The notes beneath the pieces were generated by a model. It searched no databases. It was not told where the DNA came from and was given only the letters and a program-made list of their open reading frames with translations. A DNA stretch of 64,000 nucleotides from Stenotrophomonas sp. SAU14A_NAIMI4_5 (GTDB taxonomy: Bacteria; Pseudomonadota; Gammaproteobacteria; Xanthomonadales; Xanthomonadaceae): contig NZ_CP026003.1 of assembly GCF_003086795.1 (NCBI RefSeq), positions 2,252,777-2,316,776 of the forward strand, read 5' to 3'. Below are positions 47,543 to 56,460 of the stretch, one piece after another (the stretch's first letter is position 1; each line of letters starts with the position of its first letter). The position numbers were made by a program, and so were the translations under genes.

Positions 47543-48472
47543 TTAATCGGGTGAGGTATTCGGGTCGCTTGCGTAGCGCCAGGCGACAGTGCTCTGCAGG
47601 TGCCGCAGCAGATGGTCGAGGAACACGCGCACCCGAGGCGCGAGTTGCTTGCCCGGGCCATGCACGGCACTCAGGGGTGAGGTGGCCAGTGCGTGGTCGG
47701 GCAGCACCTCCACAAGCCGGCCGGCCTGCAGATCCTCTGCCACATCCCAGATGGACTTTCGCGCAATACCGGCGCCCTGCACGGCCATCAACTGCGCCAC
47801 TTCGCCGTCATCGCACAGCGTCGTGGCGTTGACCGGCACCGCAATAGTTCGGCCGCCCTCCAGGAAGCGCCAATGGCTGACAGGCGGGCTGCCGCTGGCG
47901 ATGCAGTCGTGCCCCTGCAGATCGGCAATGCGGCGCGGGACGCCCCGCCGCTGTAGATAATCGGGGGATGCACAGAGCACCCTTCGGTTGGGTGCCAGCT
48001 GCCGCGCTACCAAACGCGAATCGTCCAGCGTTCCGTAGCGCAGGGCGAGCTCGATGCCCTCGCCCACCAGGTCCACCACTTCATCGCGTAGTGAGAGGTG
48101 CACCCGCACCGCAGGATGGGCCTTCTGGAAGCTGCGCACCGCCGGCACCACGTGGCGACGGCCAAACCCGTTGGGCGCGGTCAGTCGCAGCACGCCGGCC
48201 ACCACATCCTGGCGTTGCTCCAGCGCCGCCTCCGCGGCCTCCACGGCATCCAGCACGTTCTGGCAATGCACCCGGAACAGTTGCCCCTCATCAGTCAGTG
48301 AGGCGCGCCGTGTACTGCGGTTGAGCAGCCGCACTTTCAGCCGGCGCTCAAGCGAGGTCAGCCGCTTGCTGACCACCGCCAGGGATACCCCCAGGTCGCG
48401 CGCAGCGGCAGAAAGGCTGCCGCCGTGGACGATGCGCTCGAAGGTACGCAGCTCGTGGAGGTCATCGATCAC
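47543..48472 (-). CDS. LysR-family transcriptional regulator
   Basis: A 309-residue LysR protein: winged helix at residues 5-62 (LRTFERIVHGGSLSAAARDLGV, SKRLTSLERRLKVRLLNRST) and a substrate-binding domain (LRLTAPNGFGRRHVVPAV, GIELALRYGTLDDSRLVARQL). It belongs to the CrgA/DsdC-like branch with a short linker. It is divergent from the dehydrogenase operon and probably controls it and itself through the inverted repeat in between. Confidence 0.92.
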   Translation of the reverse strand: MIDDLHELRTFERIVHGGSLSAAARDLGVSLAVVSKRLTSLERRLKVRLLNRSTRRASLTDEGQLFRVHCQNVLDAVEAAEAALEQRQDVVAGVLRLTAPNGFGRRHVVPAVRSFQKAHPAVRVHLSLRDEVVDLVGEGIELALRYGTLDDSRLVARQLAPNRRVLCASPDYLQRRGVPRRIADLQGHDCIASGSPPVSHWRFLEGGRTIAVPVNATTLCDDGEVAQLMAVQGAGIARKSIWDVAEDLQAGRLVEVLPDHALATSPLSAVHGPGKQLAPRVRVFLDHLLRHLQSTVAWRYASDPNTSPD

Positions 48473-48533
48473 AGCACTTCTTTCCGTTGGGGCAACAGTT
48501 CCTTTCCCATATTGCCATTACGGAAAGTGTGCT
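48473..48533. promoter_or_regulatory. Inverted repeat between LysR and the dehydrogenase operon
   Basis: AGCACTTCTTTCCGT (48473-48487) and ACGGAAAGTGTGCT (48520-48533) are imperfect inverted arms, the left one touching the LysR start codon. This is a likely LysR binding site for divergent control. Confidence 0.5.
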
Positions 48534-48626
48534 GCATCCACACAATGGGTTGATCGTGAATGCGCACGCGCTCGCGACAGCTCGCGCGCGATGCTTCATA
48601 ACAGCCACCCTGCAGGTAGCCAGACC

Positions 48627-49355
48627 ATGAAAGACGATTCCGACAAGACCCTGCCGGCGCTTACGCGCCGTCGCTTTTTCCAGGGCCTTACCCTTATTCC
48701 CGTCGCCGCGGCGCTGCCGGGCTGCTCCCCGGGCGATGCCCCCGGCCAGGCCGCGCCCCGCGCCGATGCGGGCACGCCATATGCCCCGCAGTTCTTCACA
48801 GCGGCTGAGTGGGCCTTCTTGGTGGCCGCCTGCGACCGGCTGATTCCCTCCGATGAGGTGGGGCCAGGCGCGGTGGAATCGGGCGTGCCCGAGTTCCTCG
48901 ACCGCCACATGCAGACGCCCTACGCCGCTGGGGACATCTGGTACATGCAGGGCCCCTTTCTGGAGGCACCCAGCGAATTTGGCTATCAAGGCAAGCTGGC
49001 GCTACGCGACATCCTGCGAGTGGGCATCGGCGCGCTTGATGCGCAGTGCCGCAAGCAGTACCAGGGCAAGACCTTCGCCCAACTGGACCACGCCGAGCAA
49101 GAAAGTCTGCTGAAGGCGGCCGAGGGCGGCAAGCTCGAACTGGAAGGCATTTCCAGCAAGTTGTTCTTCTCAAACCTGCTGGGTGAGGTGAAGAACGGCT
49201 ATTTCGCCGATCCCAAGTATGGCGCGAACAAGGACATGGGGGCCTGGAAGATGATCGGCTACCCCGGCATGCGCGCCGATTACCTGGATTGGATTGGTGT
49301 ACGGGACAAGGTCTACCCCTTGCCGCCCGTGGATCTGGCTGGACGGAGAGGCTGA
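48627..49355 (+). CDS. Gluconate 2-dehydrogenase subunit 3 family protein (Tat-exported)
   Basis: A 242-residue small subunit. A twin-arginine signal (LTRRRFFQGLTLIPVAAALPG) is at residues 10-32. The rest is the helical Gluconate_2-dh3 domain (FTAAEWAFLVAACDRLIPSDE, FLDRHMQTPYAAGDIWYM, GAWKMIGYPGMRADY). It is thought to escort the flavoprotein across the membrane. First gene of a tight three-gene operon. Confidence 0.9.
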   Translation: MKDDSDKTLPALTRRRFFQGLTLIPVAAALPGCSPGDAPGQAAPRADAGTPYAPQFFTAAEWAFLVAACDRLIPSDEVGPGAVESGVPEFLDRHMQTPYAAGDIWYMQGPFLEAPSEFGYQGKLALRDILRVGIGALDAQCRKQYQGKTFAQLDHAEQESLLKAAEGGKLELEGISSKLFFSNLLGEVKNGYFADPKYGANKDMGAWKMIGYPGMRADYLDWIGVRDKVYPLPPVDLAGRRG

Positions 49356-49360
49356 AGCAC

Positions 49361-51136
49361 ATGGCACTTGTGAAACCGAAGGTCGACGCGGTCATCGTTG
49401 GCATGGGCTGGACGGGCGCGATCCTGGCCAAGGAACTGACCGATGCCGGCCTGCACGTGGTGGCGCTGGAACGTGGCGGCGACCGCGATACCCAGCCTGA
49501 TTTTGCCTACCCCAATGTGGTGGATGAACTGGAGGGCTCGGTACACCGCCGCTACCTGCAGAGCCTATCGCAGGAAACGGTGACGATCCGCCACAAGACC
49601 TCCGATACGGCCGTGCCGTACCGGCAGATGGGCTCGTTCAAGCCGGGCACGGGCGTCGGCGGAGCGGGCAGCCACTGGTCGGGCGCGCATTTCCGCCCGC
49701 TTCCGGAGGACATGAAGCTGCGCAGCAACGTGGAAGAGCGGTATGGCAAGGCCTTCATTCCGGCCGACATGACCATCCACGATTTCCCGGTGACCTACGC
49801 CGAGCTGGAGCCGCACCTGCACATGTTCGAGCTGGTGTGCGGCACCTCCGGCAAGGCCGGTGTCATCAACGGCGTGGTACAGCACGGCGGCAACCCGTTC
49901 GAGGGCTCGCGTTCGGCCGAATACCCGCTTGGCCCCAACCCGAACTACCTGGGCGGCGAGCTGTTCTACAAGGCGGCCAAGGAGATGGGCTGGCACCCCT
50001 ACCCCATCCCGGCCTCCAATGCGTCCGGGCCCTACGTGAACCCCTATGGCTGCCAGCTGGGGCCGTGCAACGCCTGCGGCTTTTGCAGTGACTACGGCTG
50101 CCTGAATTATTCCAAGGCCAGCCCCAACGCCTGCATCCTGCCGGTGTTGCGCCAGCGCCCGAAGTTCGAGCTGCGCACCCATTCGCAGGTGCTGAAGGTG
50201 AACCTGGATGGCAGCCGCAGCAAGGCCACGGGCGTGACCTATCTGGATGCGCAGGGCCGCGAGGTGGAGCAGCCGGCTGACCTGGTGCTGCTGTGTGCGT
50301 TCCAGCTCTACAACGTGCACCTGATGCTGCTGTCGGGCATCGGCCAGCCGTATGACCCGGAAAGCAACACCGGCACCGTGGGCCGCAACTACTCCTACCA
50401 GAACCTCAACCGCGTGGTGCTGTTCTTCGACGAGACGGTGCAGGCCAACGGCTTCATCGGCATTGGCGGTGCCGGCACCACCATGGACGACCTCAACGGC
50501 AACCAGCTGGACAACGCGAAGGCTGGCTTTGTGGGTGGCGGCCTGGTGTGGGCGCGGCAGCCCGGTGCGGGCCCGGTGCGTGGCATCAACGTGCCCAGCG
50601 GTACGCCCGCCTGGGGCGCGAAGTGGAAGAAGGCGGCGGCGGACAACTTCCGCCACAACTTCTATTACGAGGTGCAGGGCGCGTGCATGTCCTACCGGCA
50701 GCACTACTTGAGCCTTGACCCAACCTACAAGGATGCCTTTGGCCGGCCGCTGCTGCGCATGACCTTCGATTGGCACCCCAACGAGATCAAGGCCTCGCAG
50801 TTCTTCGTGGACAAGGCCATGCAGATGAGCAAGGTGCTGGACCCGCTTTCGATGAGCGGCGATGCCAAGAAGGACGGCGAGCGCTACAACATCACCAAGT
50901 ACCAGAGCACGCACACCTGTGGCGGCGCGATTATGGGCGCGGACCCGAAGACCTCCGCCCTGAACCGCTACCTGCAGAGCTGGGATGTCTCCAATGTGTT
51001 CGTGATTGGCGCCAACGCCTTCCCGCAGAACAACGGCTACAACCCCACCGGCCTGGTGGGTGGGCTGGCGTACTGGGCGGCCACCGCCATCCGCGAAAAG
51101 TACCTGCCCGACCCGGGCCCGTTGGTGCAGGCCTGA
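49361..51136 (+). CDS. GMC-family flavoprotein dehydrogenase (gluconate 2-dehydrogenase large subunit type)
   Basis: A 591-residue FAD enzyme. The ADP-binding fold VIVGMGWTGAILAKELTDAG is at residues 11-30; GTGVGGAGSHWSG holds the FAD near residue 105. A cysteine cluster CQLGPCNACGFCSDYGC near 230-246 may ligate an Fe-S cluster. The C-terminal catalytic region has STHTCGGAIMG and NAFPQNNGYNPTGLVGGLAY. Substrate is inferred to be a sugar acid or alcohol. It starts 5 bases after the small subunit gene and feeds electrons to the cytochrome encoded next. Confidence 0.9.
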   Translation: MALVKPKVDAVIVGMGWTGAILAKELTDAGLHVVALERGGDRDTQPDFAYPNVVDELEGSVHRRYLQSLSQETVTIRHKTSDTAVPYRQMGSFKPGTGVGGAGSHWSGAHFRPLPEDMKLRSNVEERYGKAFIPADMTIHDFPVTYAELEPHLHMFELVCGTSGKAGVINGVVQHGGNPFEGSRSAEYPLGPNPNYLGGELFYKAAKEMGWHPYPIPASNASGPYVNPYGCQLGPCNACGFCSDYGCLNYSKASPNACILPVLRQRPKFELRTHSQVLKVNLDGSRSKATGVTYLDAQGREVEQPADLVLLCAFQLYNVHLMLLSGIGQPYDPESNTGTVGRNYSYQNLNRVVLFFDETVQANGFIGIGGAGTTMDDLNGNQLDNAKAGFVGGGLVWARQPGAGPVRGINVPSGTPAWGAKWKKAAADNFRHNFYYEVQGACMSYRQHYLSLDPTYKDAFGRPLLRMTFDWHPNEIKASQFFVDKAMQMSKVLDPLSMSGDAKKDGERYNITKYQSTHTCGGAIMGADPKTSALNRYLQSWDVSNVFVIGANAFPQNNGYNPTGLVGGLAYWAATAIREKYLPDPGPLVQA

Positions 51137-51146
51137 GGACGCGACG

Positions 51147-52535
51147 ATGAAGAAGCTGTTCCTCTGGATGGTGGCGGTTGGCCTGGTCGTGTTGCTGGCG
51201 GCCCTCGCCTACGCGTTTGTGCCGACCAAAACCCGTGTACTGGCCGATGGCCCTGCGCCCGATGCGGCCCTGATTGAACGCGGCCGCTACCTGGCGGCGG
51301 CGGGCGACTGCACCGCCTGCCACACCCGGCCCGGCGGAAAGCCGTTTGCCGGCGGGCTGCCGGTGGCCTCGCCGCTGGGCAACATCTACAGCACCAATAT
51401 CACCCCGGACAAGGACACCGGCATTGGTGGCTATTCGCTGGATGATTTTGACCGCGCGGTGCGGCATGGCATCGCGCCAGATGGCCGCACGTTGTACCCG
51501 GCCATGCCCTACCCCTCGTATGCGCACATCACCGATGAGGACGTGCGGGCGCTGCACGCGTACTTCCTGCATGGCGACATCGCGCCGGTGAAGGAGGCCA
51601 ACAAGCCGGTTGAGATTACCTGGCCGCTGTCGATGCGCTGGCCGCTGGCCATCTGGCGCAAGACCTTCGCGCCGGAGGCGGATGCGGTGGCCTTCGATGC
51701 CAGCCGCTACGGCGATGCGCAGCTGGCACGGGGCGCGTACCTGGTGCAGGGCCTGGGCCATTGCGGCAGCTGCCATACGCCGCGTGGGTTTGCGCTGCAG
51801 GAAGAGGCGCTGGATGAATCCGATACCGCTTACCTGAGTGGTGGCCAGATTATCGACGGCTGGAATGCGGTGAACCTGCGTGGCAACCCTGCCGACGGCC
51901 TGGGCCGCTGGAGCGAGCAGGACATCGTGGACACGCTGCAGACTGGCCGCAACGCGCACAGCACCGTGGTGGGCACGCCGATGTCCGACGTAGTGGTGCA
52001 CAGCACCCAGAAGCTGACCGAGGATGATCTGCGGGCGATGGCGGTGTACCTGAAGCAGCTGCCGGGCAGTGGCCACGATCCTTCCTCGTTTGCCGCCAGC
52101 GATGCCACCGCACGCAAGTTGCAGGCCGGCATCAACGACAGCCGCGGCGCAGAGCTGTTCGTGGACAACTGCGCGGCCTGCCACCGCACCGATGCCCACG
52201 GCTACAAGAACGTGTTCCCGGCCATTGCCGGCAACCCGACGGTGCTTGCTGACGACCCGACCTCGGTGGTGCGCCTGCTGCTGCACGGCAGTGAACTGCC
52301 TTCTACCGACAAACGTCCCTCCAACCTGGGCATGCCGGGCTTTGCGGACCGCCTGAGCGATGAGGAAATCGCCCAGCTGGCGACCTTCATTCGCCAGGAG
52401 TTCGGCAACACGGCATCTGCGGTGGATGCGGGCCAGGCCAGGAAGGTGCGGGCGCAGCTGCAGAAGGAGCAGAAACACGCTGCGGCGGCGCACGACCCGA
52501 CCGATGCGTCCGACGATGAGGCTTCTGCTAAGTAG
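51147..52535 (+). CDS. Tri-haem cytochrome c subunit
   Basis: A 462-residue membrane-anchored cytochrome. An uncleaved or signal helix (LFLWMVAVGLVVLLAALAYAF) is followed by three CxxCH haem sites: CTACH (near 58), CGSCH (near 208) and CAACH (near 345). Distal Met candidates lie in YPAMPYPSY, TPMSDVVV and LGMPGFADRL. It passes electrons from the flavoprotein to the quinone pool in related dehydrogenases. The acidic and Ala-rich C-terminal tail is unremarkable. Confidence 0.93.
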   Translation: MKKLFLWMVAVGLVVLLAALAYAFVPTKTRVLADGPAPDAALIERGRYLAAAGDCTACHTRPGGKPFAGGLPVASPLGNIYSTNITPDKDTGIGGYSLDDFDRAVRHGIAPDGRTLYPAMPYPSYAHITDEDVRALHAYFLHGDIAPVKEANKPVEITWPLSMRWPLAIWRKTFAPEADAVAFDASRYGDAQLARGAYLVQGLGHCGSCHTPRGFALQEEALDESDTAYLSGGQIIDGWNAVNLRGNPADGLGRWSEQDIVDTLQTGRNAHSTVVGTPMSDVVVHSTQKLTEDDLRAMAVYLKQLPGSGHDPSSFAASDATARKLQAGINDSRGAELFVDNCAACHRTDAHGYKNVFPAIAGNPTVLADDPTSVVRLLLHGSELPSTDKRPSNLGMPGFADRLSDEEIAQLATFIRQEFGNTASAVDAGQARKVRAQLQKEQKHAAAAHDPTDASDDEASAK

Positions 52536-52547
52536 GCGTATGTGGAA

Positions 52548-52569
52548 CGGCGCGCCATCAGGCGCGCCG
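52548..52569. terminator. Bidirectional terminator between cytochrome and porin genes
   Basis: Perfect 9-bp stem CGGCGCGCC/GGCGCGCCG with an ATCA loop in the gap between two convergent genes; no strong T run. Confidence 0.6.
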
Positions 52570-52571
52570 GG

Positions 52572-53669
52572 TCAGAAGTAGAACCCGACGTTCACGTTCA
52601 GCCGGGAATGCCATTGCGAGGGGCCTCCCTCGTTGATGCCGATGCCATCGCCACCGGCAAACCACATGTTGCGACCCGCAATCCAGTCGACGTAGGTGGT
52701 CATGATGCCCTTCTGCAGGCTGCAGCCGGTGGCGTTTTGCCACGAATCCCGCACGCCTGCGCTATGCCCCACCGGGCGGGTCATGCTGAGGTTGTTGTAG
52801 CAGGTCAGATTATCCAGCTTGCCCTTGCGTGCAAACGAATAGGCGACGTTGGCGCTCGGCACATCGGCCTGCGCGGCAATCTCAAAGGGTGCCTGGAAGG
52901 CTGACATCGCAATGCGCTGTCCTGGGACGTCATATCGGTAGCGCGCCCACTGCAGCTGCGTGGTCCAGCCATCGCGCTTCCACTGTGCATGGACGGCTGC
53001 GCCCTGGTGGCCATAATCGCGACGCGTCTGCGTGTTCTGGACCCTGCCTGCAAAGGCTGATGCGCCAAGAAGCAGTTCGCCCTCTGCCCAGCTGCGCGCC
53101 TGCTCTACCCGCGCATGAAGCCGCTGCCGCTCGCGATATGGCAGCGCGTCTGTCTGCGCCACATCGAACGAGTAACGGTCGTAGCGGGCCCCGGTGCCAT
53201 ATTCATCGCCGGAGAACCAGCCAACATGCCAAGTGGTGTCGCCACGGGTGTGGGTCAGCACCAACCCGGGATCGTAGTCATCCTCGATACCCAGGTAATA
53301 GCCTGACCCGAACCAGAAACTCTGCGATGCCGTGGGAAGCAACCCGAACGGCACATGCTGGATGCCGGCCTTCAGCTGGGTCTGCTCGGAGAACTGCCAG
53401 CCAGCATAGGCATGGTGCACGGCATGGAAGCCGTCATACCAGCGGTACTGGGCCGAAAACGAGAACGGGCCGGTTCCCGTGTCGATGTCTGCCTGCAGCA
53501 GCTCCAGCTGCAGGCGGCTGGTAGGCGCGTAATCGAGCCAGCCATAATTGAATCGCACGGCACCGCCGGGCTCGAAATAGGGCGCTGCATCCGGGCCGCG
53601 CTCTGATGCGCTGGCCTGAAATGCGGTACCTGCCAGCACGGTAGCGGCAATAAAGGAAAGAGCTCTCAC
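52572..53669 (-). CDS. Outer-membrane beta-barrel (porin-like) protein
   Basis: A 365-residue protein with a signal peptide ending ASA. The mature part alternates aromatic/polar strands (FSFSAQYRWYDGFHAVHHAY, TTWHVGWFSGDEYGTG, WTTQLQWARYRYD) and ends in VNVGFYF with the C-terminal Phe used for BAM insertion. It is not a classical trimeric porin by eye. The GTG at 53669 was chosen; another GTG 13 codons upstream is in frame. It may let substrate in for the neighbouring dehydrogenase. Confidence 0.75.
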   Translation of the reverse strand: MRALSFIAATVLAGTAFQASASERGPDAAPYFEPGGAVRFNYGWLDYAPTSRLQLELLQADIDTGTGPFSFSAQYRWYDGFHAVHHAYAGWQFSEQTQLKAGIQHVPFGLLPTASQSFWFGSGYYLGIEDDYDPGLVLTHTRGDTTWHVGWFSGDEYGTGARYDRYSFDVAQTDALPYRERQRLHARVEQARSWAEGELLLGASAFAGRVQNTQTRRDYGHQGAAVHAQWKRDGWTTQLQWARYRYDVPGQRIAMSAFQAPFEIAAQADVPSANVAYSFARKGKLDNLTCYNNLSMTRPVGHSAGVRDSWQNATGCSLQKGIMTTYVDWIAGRNMWFAGGDGIGINEGGPSQWHSRLNVNVGFYF

Positions 53670-53758
53670 GATGGCGCCACCTGCCTCCCTGTTCTGCTGG
53701 GAAAGCACGCTATTGTGCTGTGTTCGCGATGAAGGGCGCGTCTGCCGCCAGAATTCGG

Positions 53759-53914
53759 CTAGGCGCCCGACCGCCCACGATGGTCACGGCAGCGGTCCGA
53801 ACAGTAACGCACGTGCTCCCAATCACGCGCCCATTTGCGGCGCCACGCGAATGGCCGACCACAGGTCGCGCAGATTTTCTGCGGCAGGTCTGCTCGCTTT
53901 TTCATCTTTGCCAT
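53759..53914 (-). CDS. DUF2256 zinc-finger-like protein
   Basis: A 51-residue protein with KKRADLPQKICATCGRPF and YCSDRCR, giving two CxxC-type pairs typical of DUF2256, with a tryptophan-rich WRRKWARDWEHVRYC between. Very short and basic. It is divergent from the photolyase gene next door; DUF2256 genes are commonly found beside such photolyase/cryptochrome genes. Confidence 0.85.
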   Translation of the reverse strand: MAKMKKRADLPQKICATCGRPFAWRRKWARDWEHVRYCSDRCRDHRGRSGA

Positions 53915-54005
53915 AGTCCCTCGCCTACGCGGTGAGCGCGGAATCGGATGCATCCAGAGCGGCCTCCGCGGCGTAGACGTTCAGGTAATCAACACCCCTT
54001 CCGCC

Positions 54006-55586
54006 ATGAACCCGATGTCCCTGCCCTCGCCCGCGCCAATGATGCCGCCTGTGACCTGCCTGCGCCTCGTGCTGGGCGACCAGCTCAATCCTGCCCACCC
54101 GTGGTTTGCCGAACGGTCGGACGATGTGGCGTATGTGCTGATGGAGATCCGCGAGGAGACGGATTATGTGCTGCATCACGCGCAGAAGATCCTGGCCATC
54201 TTCGCTGCGATGCGCCGCTTTGCCGAGCAGTTGCGCGAGGCTGGGCACCGGGTCTGCTACCTGGCTATCGATGACCCTGCAAACCGGCAATCATTGCCCG
54301 CCAATCTGAGCCTGATGTTGCAGCAGCACGGGTCCAGCCAGCTGGAATATCAGGCGCCGGACGAATGGCGATTGGATCAGCAGCTGCGCCAGTACGCGGC
54401 GGAGCAGGCCATCGCAGCGCGTTGCGTGGACAGCGAGCACTTCCTGACCACTCGCGATGAAGTGGCGCAATTCTTCGGCAACCGAGGTGGCGAGCGCTGG
54501 ACGATGGAGGTGTTCTACCGCTACATGCGGCGCCGCCACGGCGTGCTGCTTGAGCCAGATGGCGCGCCGTTGGGCGGTCGCTGGAACTTCGATGCGGAGA
54601 ACCGCAAGCCGTGGCCGGGCGACCCACCCGAGCCGCCGGACCTGCGGCCCACCCACGATCACAGCGCGCTGTGGCAGACGATCCACGATGCCGGCGTGGC
54701 GAGCTTTGGCGATCCCAATGCGCATGCGCTGCGATGGCCGCTGGACCGGGCCGAGGCACTGCTGCAGCTCGACGCCTTCCTTGAACATGGCCTGCCGCAT
54801 TTTGGCGACTACCAGGATGCGATCAGCGCGCAGGCGTCGCGCCTGTTCCATTCGCTGCTGTCGTTTGCCCTGAACGTGAAGATGCTCTCGCCCCGGGAGG
54901 TGATTGCCCGGGTGGAGCTGGCGGGGCGTGAAGGTCGTGCGCCGCTCGCCTCGGTGGAGGGCTTCATCCGCCAGATTCTGGGATGGCGCGAATATGTCCG
55001 CGGCGTGTACTGGGCACAGATGCCGGGCTACGAGCACAACAACAGCTTCGGCCATGCCCGTCCTTTGCCGGAATGGTTCTGGACCGGCAACACACGCATG
55101 GCGTGCGTGCGCGCTGCGATTGGCCGCTCGCTGGCCAATGCCCACGCCCACCATATCGAACGCCTGATGGTGATCGGTAACTTTGCCCTGCTCGCCGGGC
55201 TGGATCCGCACGCCTTGCACCAGTGGTACCTGGGCATCTACATCGATGCGTTCGAGTGGGTAGAGCTGCCCAACACGGTGGGCATGAGCCAGTTCGCCGA
55301 TGGAGGCCTCCTGGCGACGAAACCCTACGGCTCTGCCGCGGCCTATCTGCACCGCATGGGCGACCATTGCGGCCGATGCCCGTACCGCCACGACCAGCCC
55401 ACCGGGCCAAGGGCCTGCCCTTTCAATGCGCTGTACTGGGACTTCCTGGCACGGAATGCGGATCAACTGAGTGGCAACCCTCGCCTGGAGATGCCCTACC
55501 GGCAGCTGGCGCGGATGCCCGCCAGCAAGCGCGATGCCATTGCCCAGCAGGCTGATGCTCTCCTTCGTAACCTGGACGCGTTGTAG
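54006..55586 (+). CDS. Fe-S bacterial cryptochrome/(6-4) photolyase family protein
   Basis: A 526-residue protein of the FeS-BCP (PhrB-like) group. The N-terminal DPRP/Rossmann domain starts LRLVLGDQLNPAHPWF. The FAD-binding helical half contains EGFIRQILGWREYVRGVYW and NYxM-type segments. The C-terminal cysteines in CGRCPYRHDQ and RACPFNALYWDF, with an earlier one, would hold the [4Fe-4S] cluster. Repairs UV (6-4) photoproducts or acts as a light sensor. The ATG at 54006 opens the conserved domain. Confidence 0.9.
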   Translation: MNPMSLPSPAPMMPPVTCLRLVLGDQLNPAHPWFAERSDDVAYVLMEIREETDYVLHHAQKILAIFAAMRRFAEQLREAGHRVCYLAIDDPANRQSLPANLSLMLQQHGSSQLEYQAPDEWRLDQQLRQYAAEQAIAARCVDSEHFLTTRDEVAQFFGNRGGERWTMEVFYRYMRRRHGVLLEPDGAPLGGRWNFDAENRKPWPGDPPEPPDLRPTHDHSALWQTIHDAGVASFGDPNAHALRWPLDRAEALLQLDAFLEHGLPHFGDYQDAISAQASRLFHSLLSFALNVKMLSPREVIARVELAGREGRAPLASVEGFIRQILGWREYVRGVYWAQMPGYEHNNSFGHARPLPEWFWTGNTRMACVRAAIGRSLANAHAHHIERLMVIGNFALLAGLDPHALHQWYLGIYIDAFEWVELPNTVGMSQFADGGLLATKPYGSAAAYLHRMGDHCGRCPYRHDQPTGPRACPFNALYWDFLARNADQLSGNPRLEMPYRQLARMPASKRDAIAQQADALLRNLDAL

Positions 55587-55680
55587 CCCCACTGAAGCGT
55601 TCAGCGCCTTTATGCACCTGCACTCCGCCTTGTCGCGACCGCCAGTAGGCTGATGGCTCCTGCCGTATGAGGTGGCACGC

Positions 55681-56445
55681 ATGCCCTCGCCCGACCGACC
55701 TGCCGGATGTGCCCTCTGCCGGGATGCGGCGCCGTTGCCATTCGAGTTCAGCTACGCATTCCAGCCTATCGTGGACATCCGTGCGCGCAGGATCTTCGCG
55801 CACGAAGCGCTGGTACGCGGTCCGGCCGGCGAGTCTGCCCATTCGGTGCTTTCGCAGGTAGTCGCTGAGAACCAGTACTCGTTTGACCAGGCCTGCCGCG
55901 AAAAGGCGATACGGATTGCAGCCATGCTGCAGATGCAGTCGCATCTGTCGATCAACTTCCTGCCCAATGCGATTTATCGGCCAGAGGTGTGCATCCGCTC
56001 CACGCTGGAGGCTGCGCGCCGGTATGGCTTCCCGATCGAGCGGATCATCTTCGAGACGGTGGAGGGCGAGAAGATCGACGATGGCAAATGGCTGGCGGAG
56101 ATTCTTACGGAATACAAGCGCATCGGATTCAAGACGGCCATCGATGACTTCGGTGCGGGATTCGCAGGCCTGAACCTTCTTGCCGACTTCCAGCCCGACA
56201 TCGTCAAGCTGGATATGGCCTTGATCCAAGGTGTTGACCGCAGTCCTTCGCGGCGCGCGATCATTGCCGGGGTGGTGGCCATGTGCAGCCAGCTGTCCAT
56301 CGAGGTAATTGCCGAGGGCATAGAGACGGCTGACGAAGCACGCTGCCTGTCTGACCTTGGCATCCACCTGATGCAGGGTTACTGGTTCGCACGGCCGAAG
56401 TTCGAGGCGGCTGCCAGCGACAGGGACATCAGCTGGGGAGGCTGA
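55681..56445 (+). CDS. EAL-domain cyclic-di-GMP phosphodiesterase
   Basis: A 254-residue, almost stand-alone EAL domain. Seen: AHEALVRGP (EAL motif), SINFLPNAIY, IIFETVEGE, AIDDFGAGFAGLNLL, EVIAEGIET, MQGYWFA. These are the metal and substrate residues expected of an active c-di-GMP hydrolase. A short N-terminal CALCRD pair of cysteines precedes the domain and may be a redox or metal switch. GAGGTGG lies before the ATG. No membrane helix. Confidence 0.9.
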   Translation: MPSPDRPAGCALCRDAAPLPFEFSYAFQPIVDIRARRIFAHEALVRGPAGESAHSVLSQVVAENQYSFDQACREKAIRIAAMLQMQSHLSINFLPNAIYRPEVCIRSTLEAARRYGFPIERIIFETVEGEKIDDGKWLAEILTEYKRIGFKTAIDDFGAGFAGLNLLADFQPDIVKLDMALIQGVDRSPSRRAIIAGVVAMCSQLSIEVIAEGIETADEARCLSDLGIHLMQGYWFARPKFEAAASDRDISWGG

Positions 56446-56460
56446 GCCGCGGGCGGCCAC

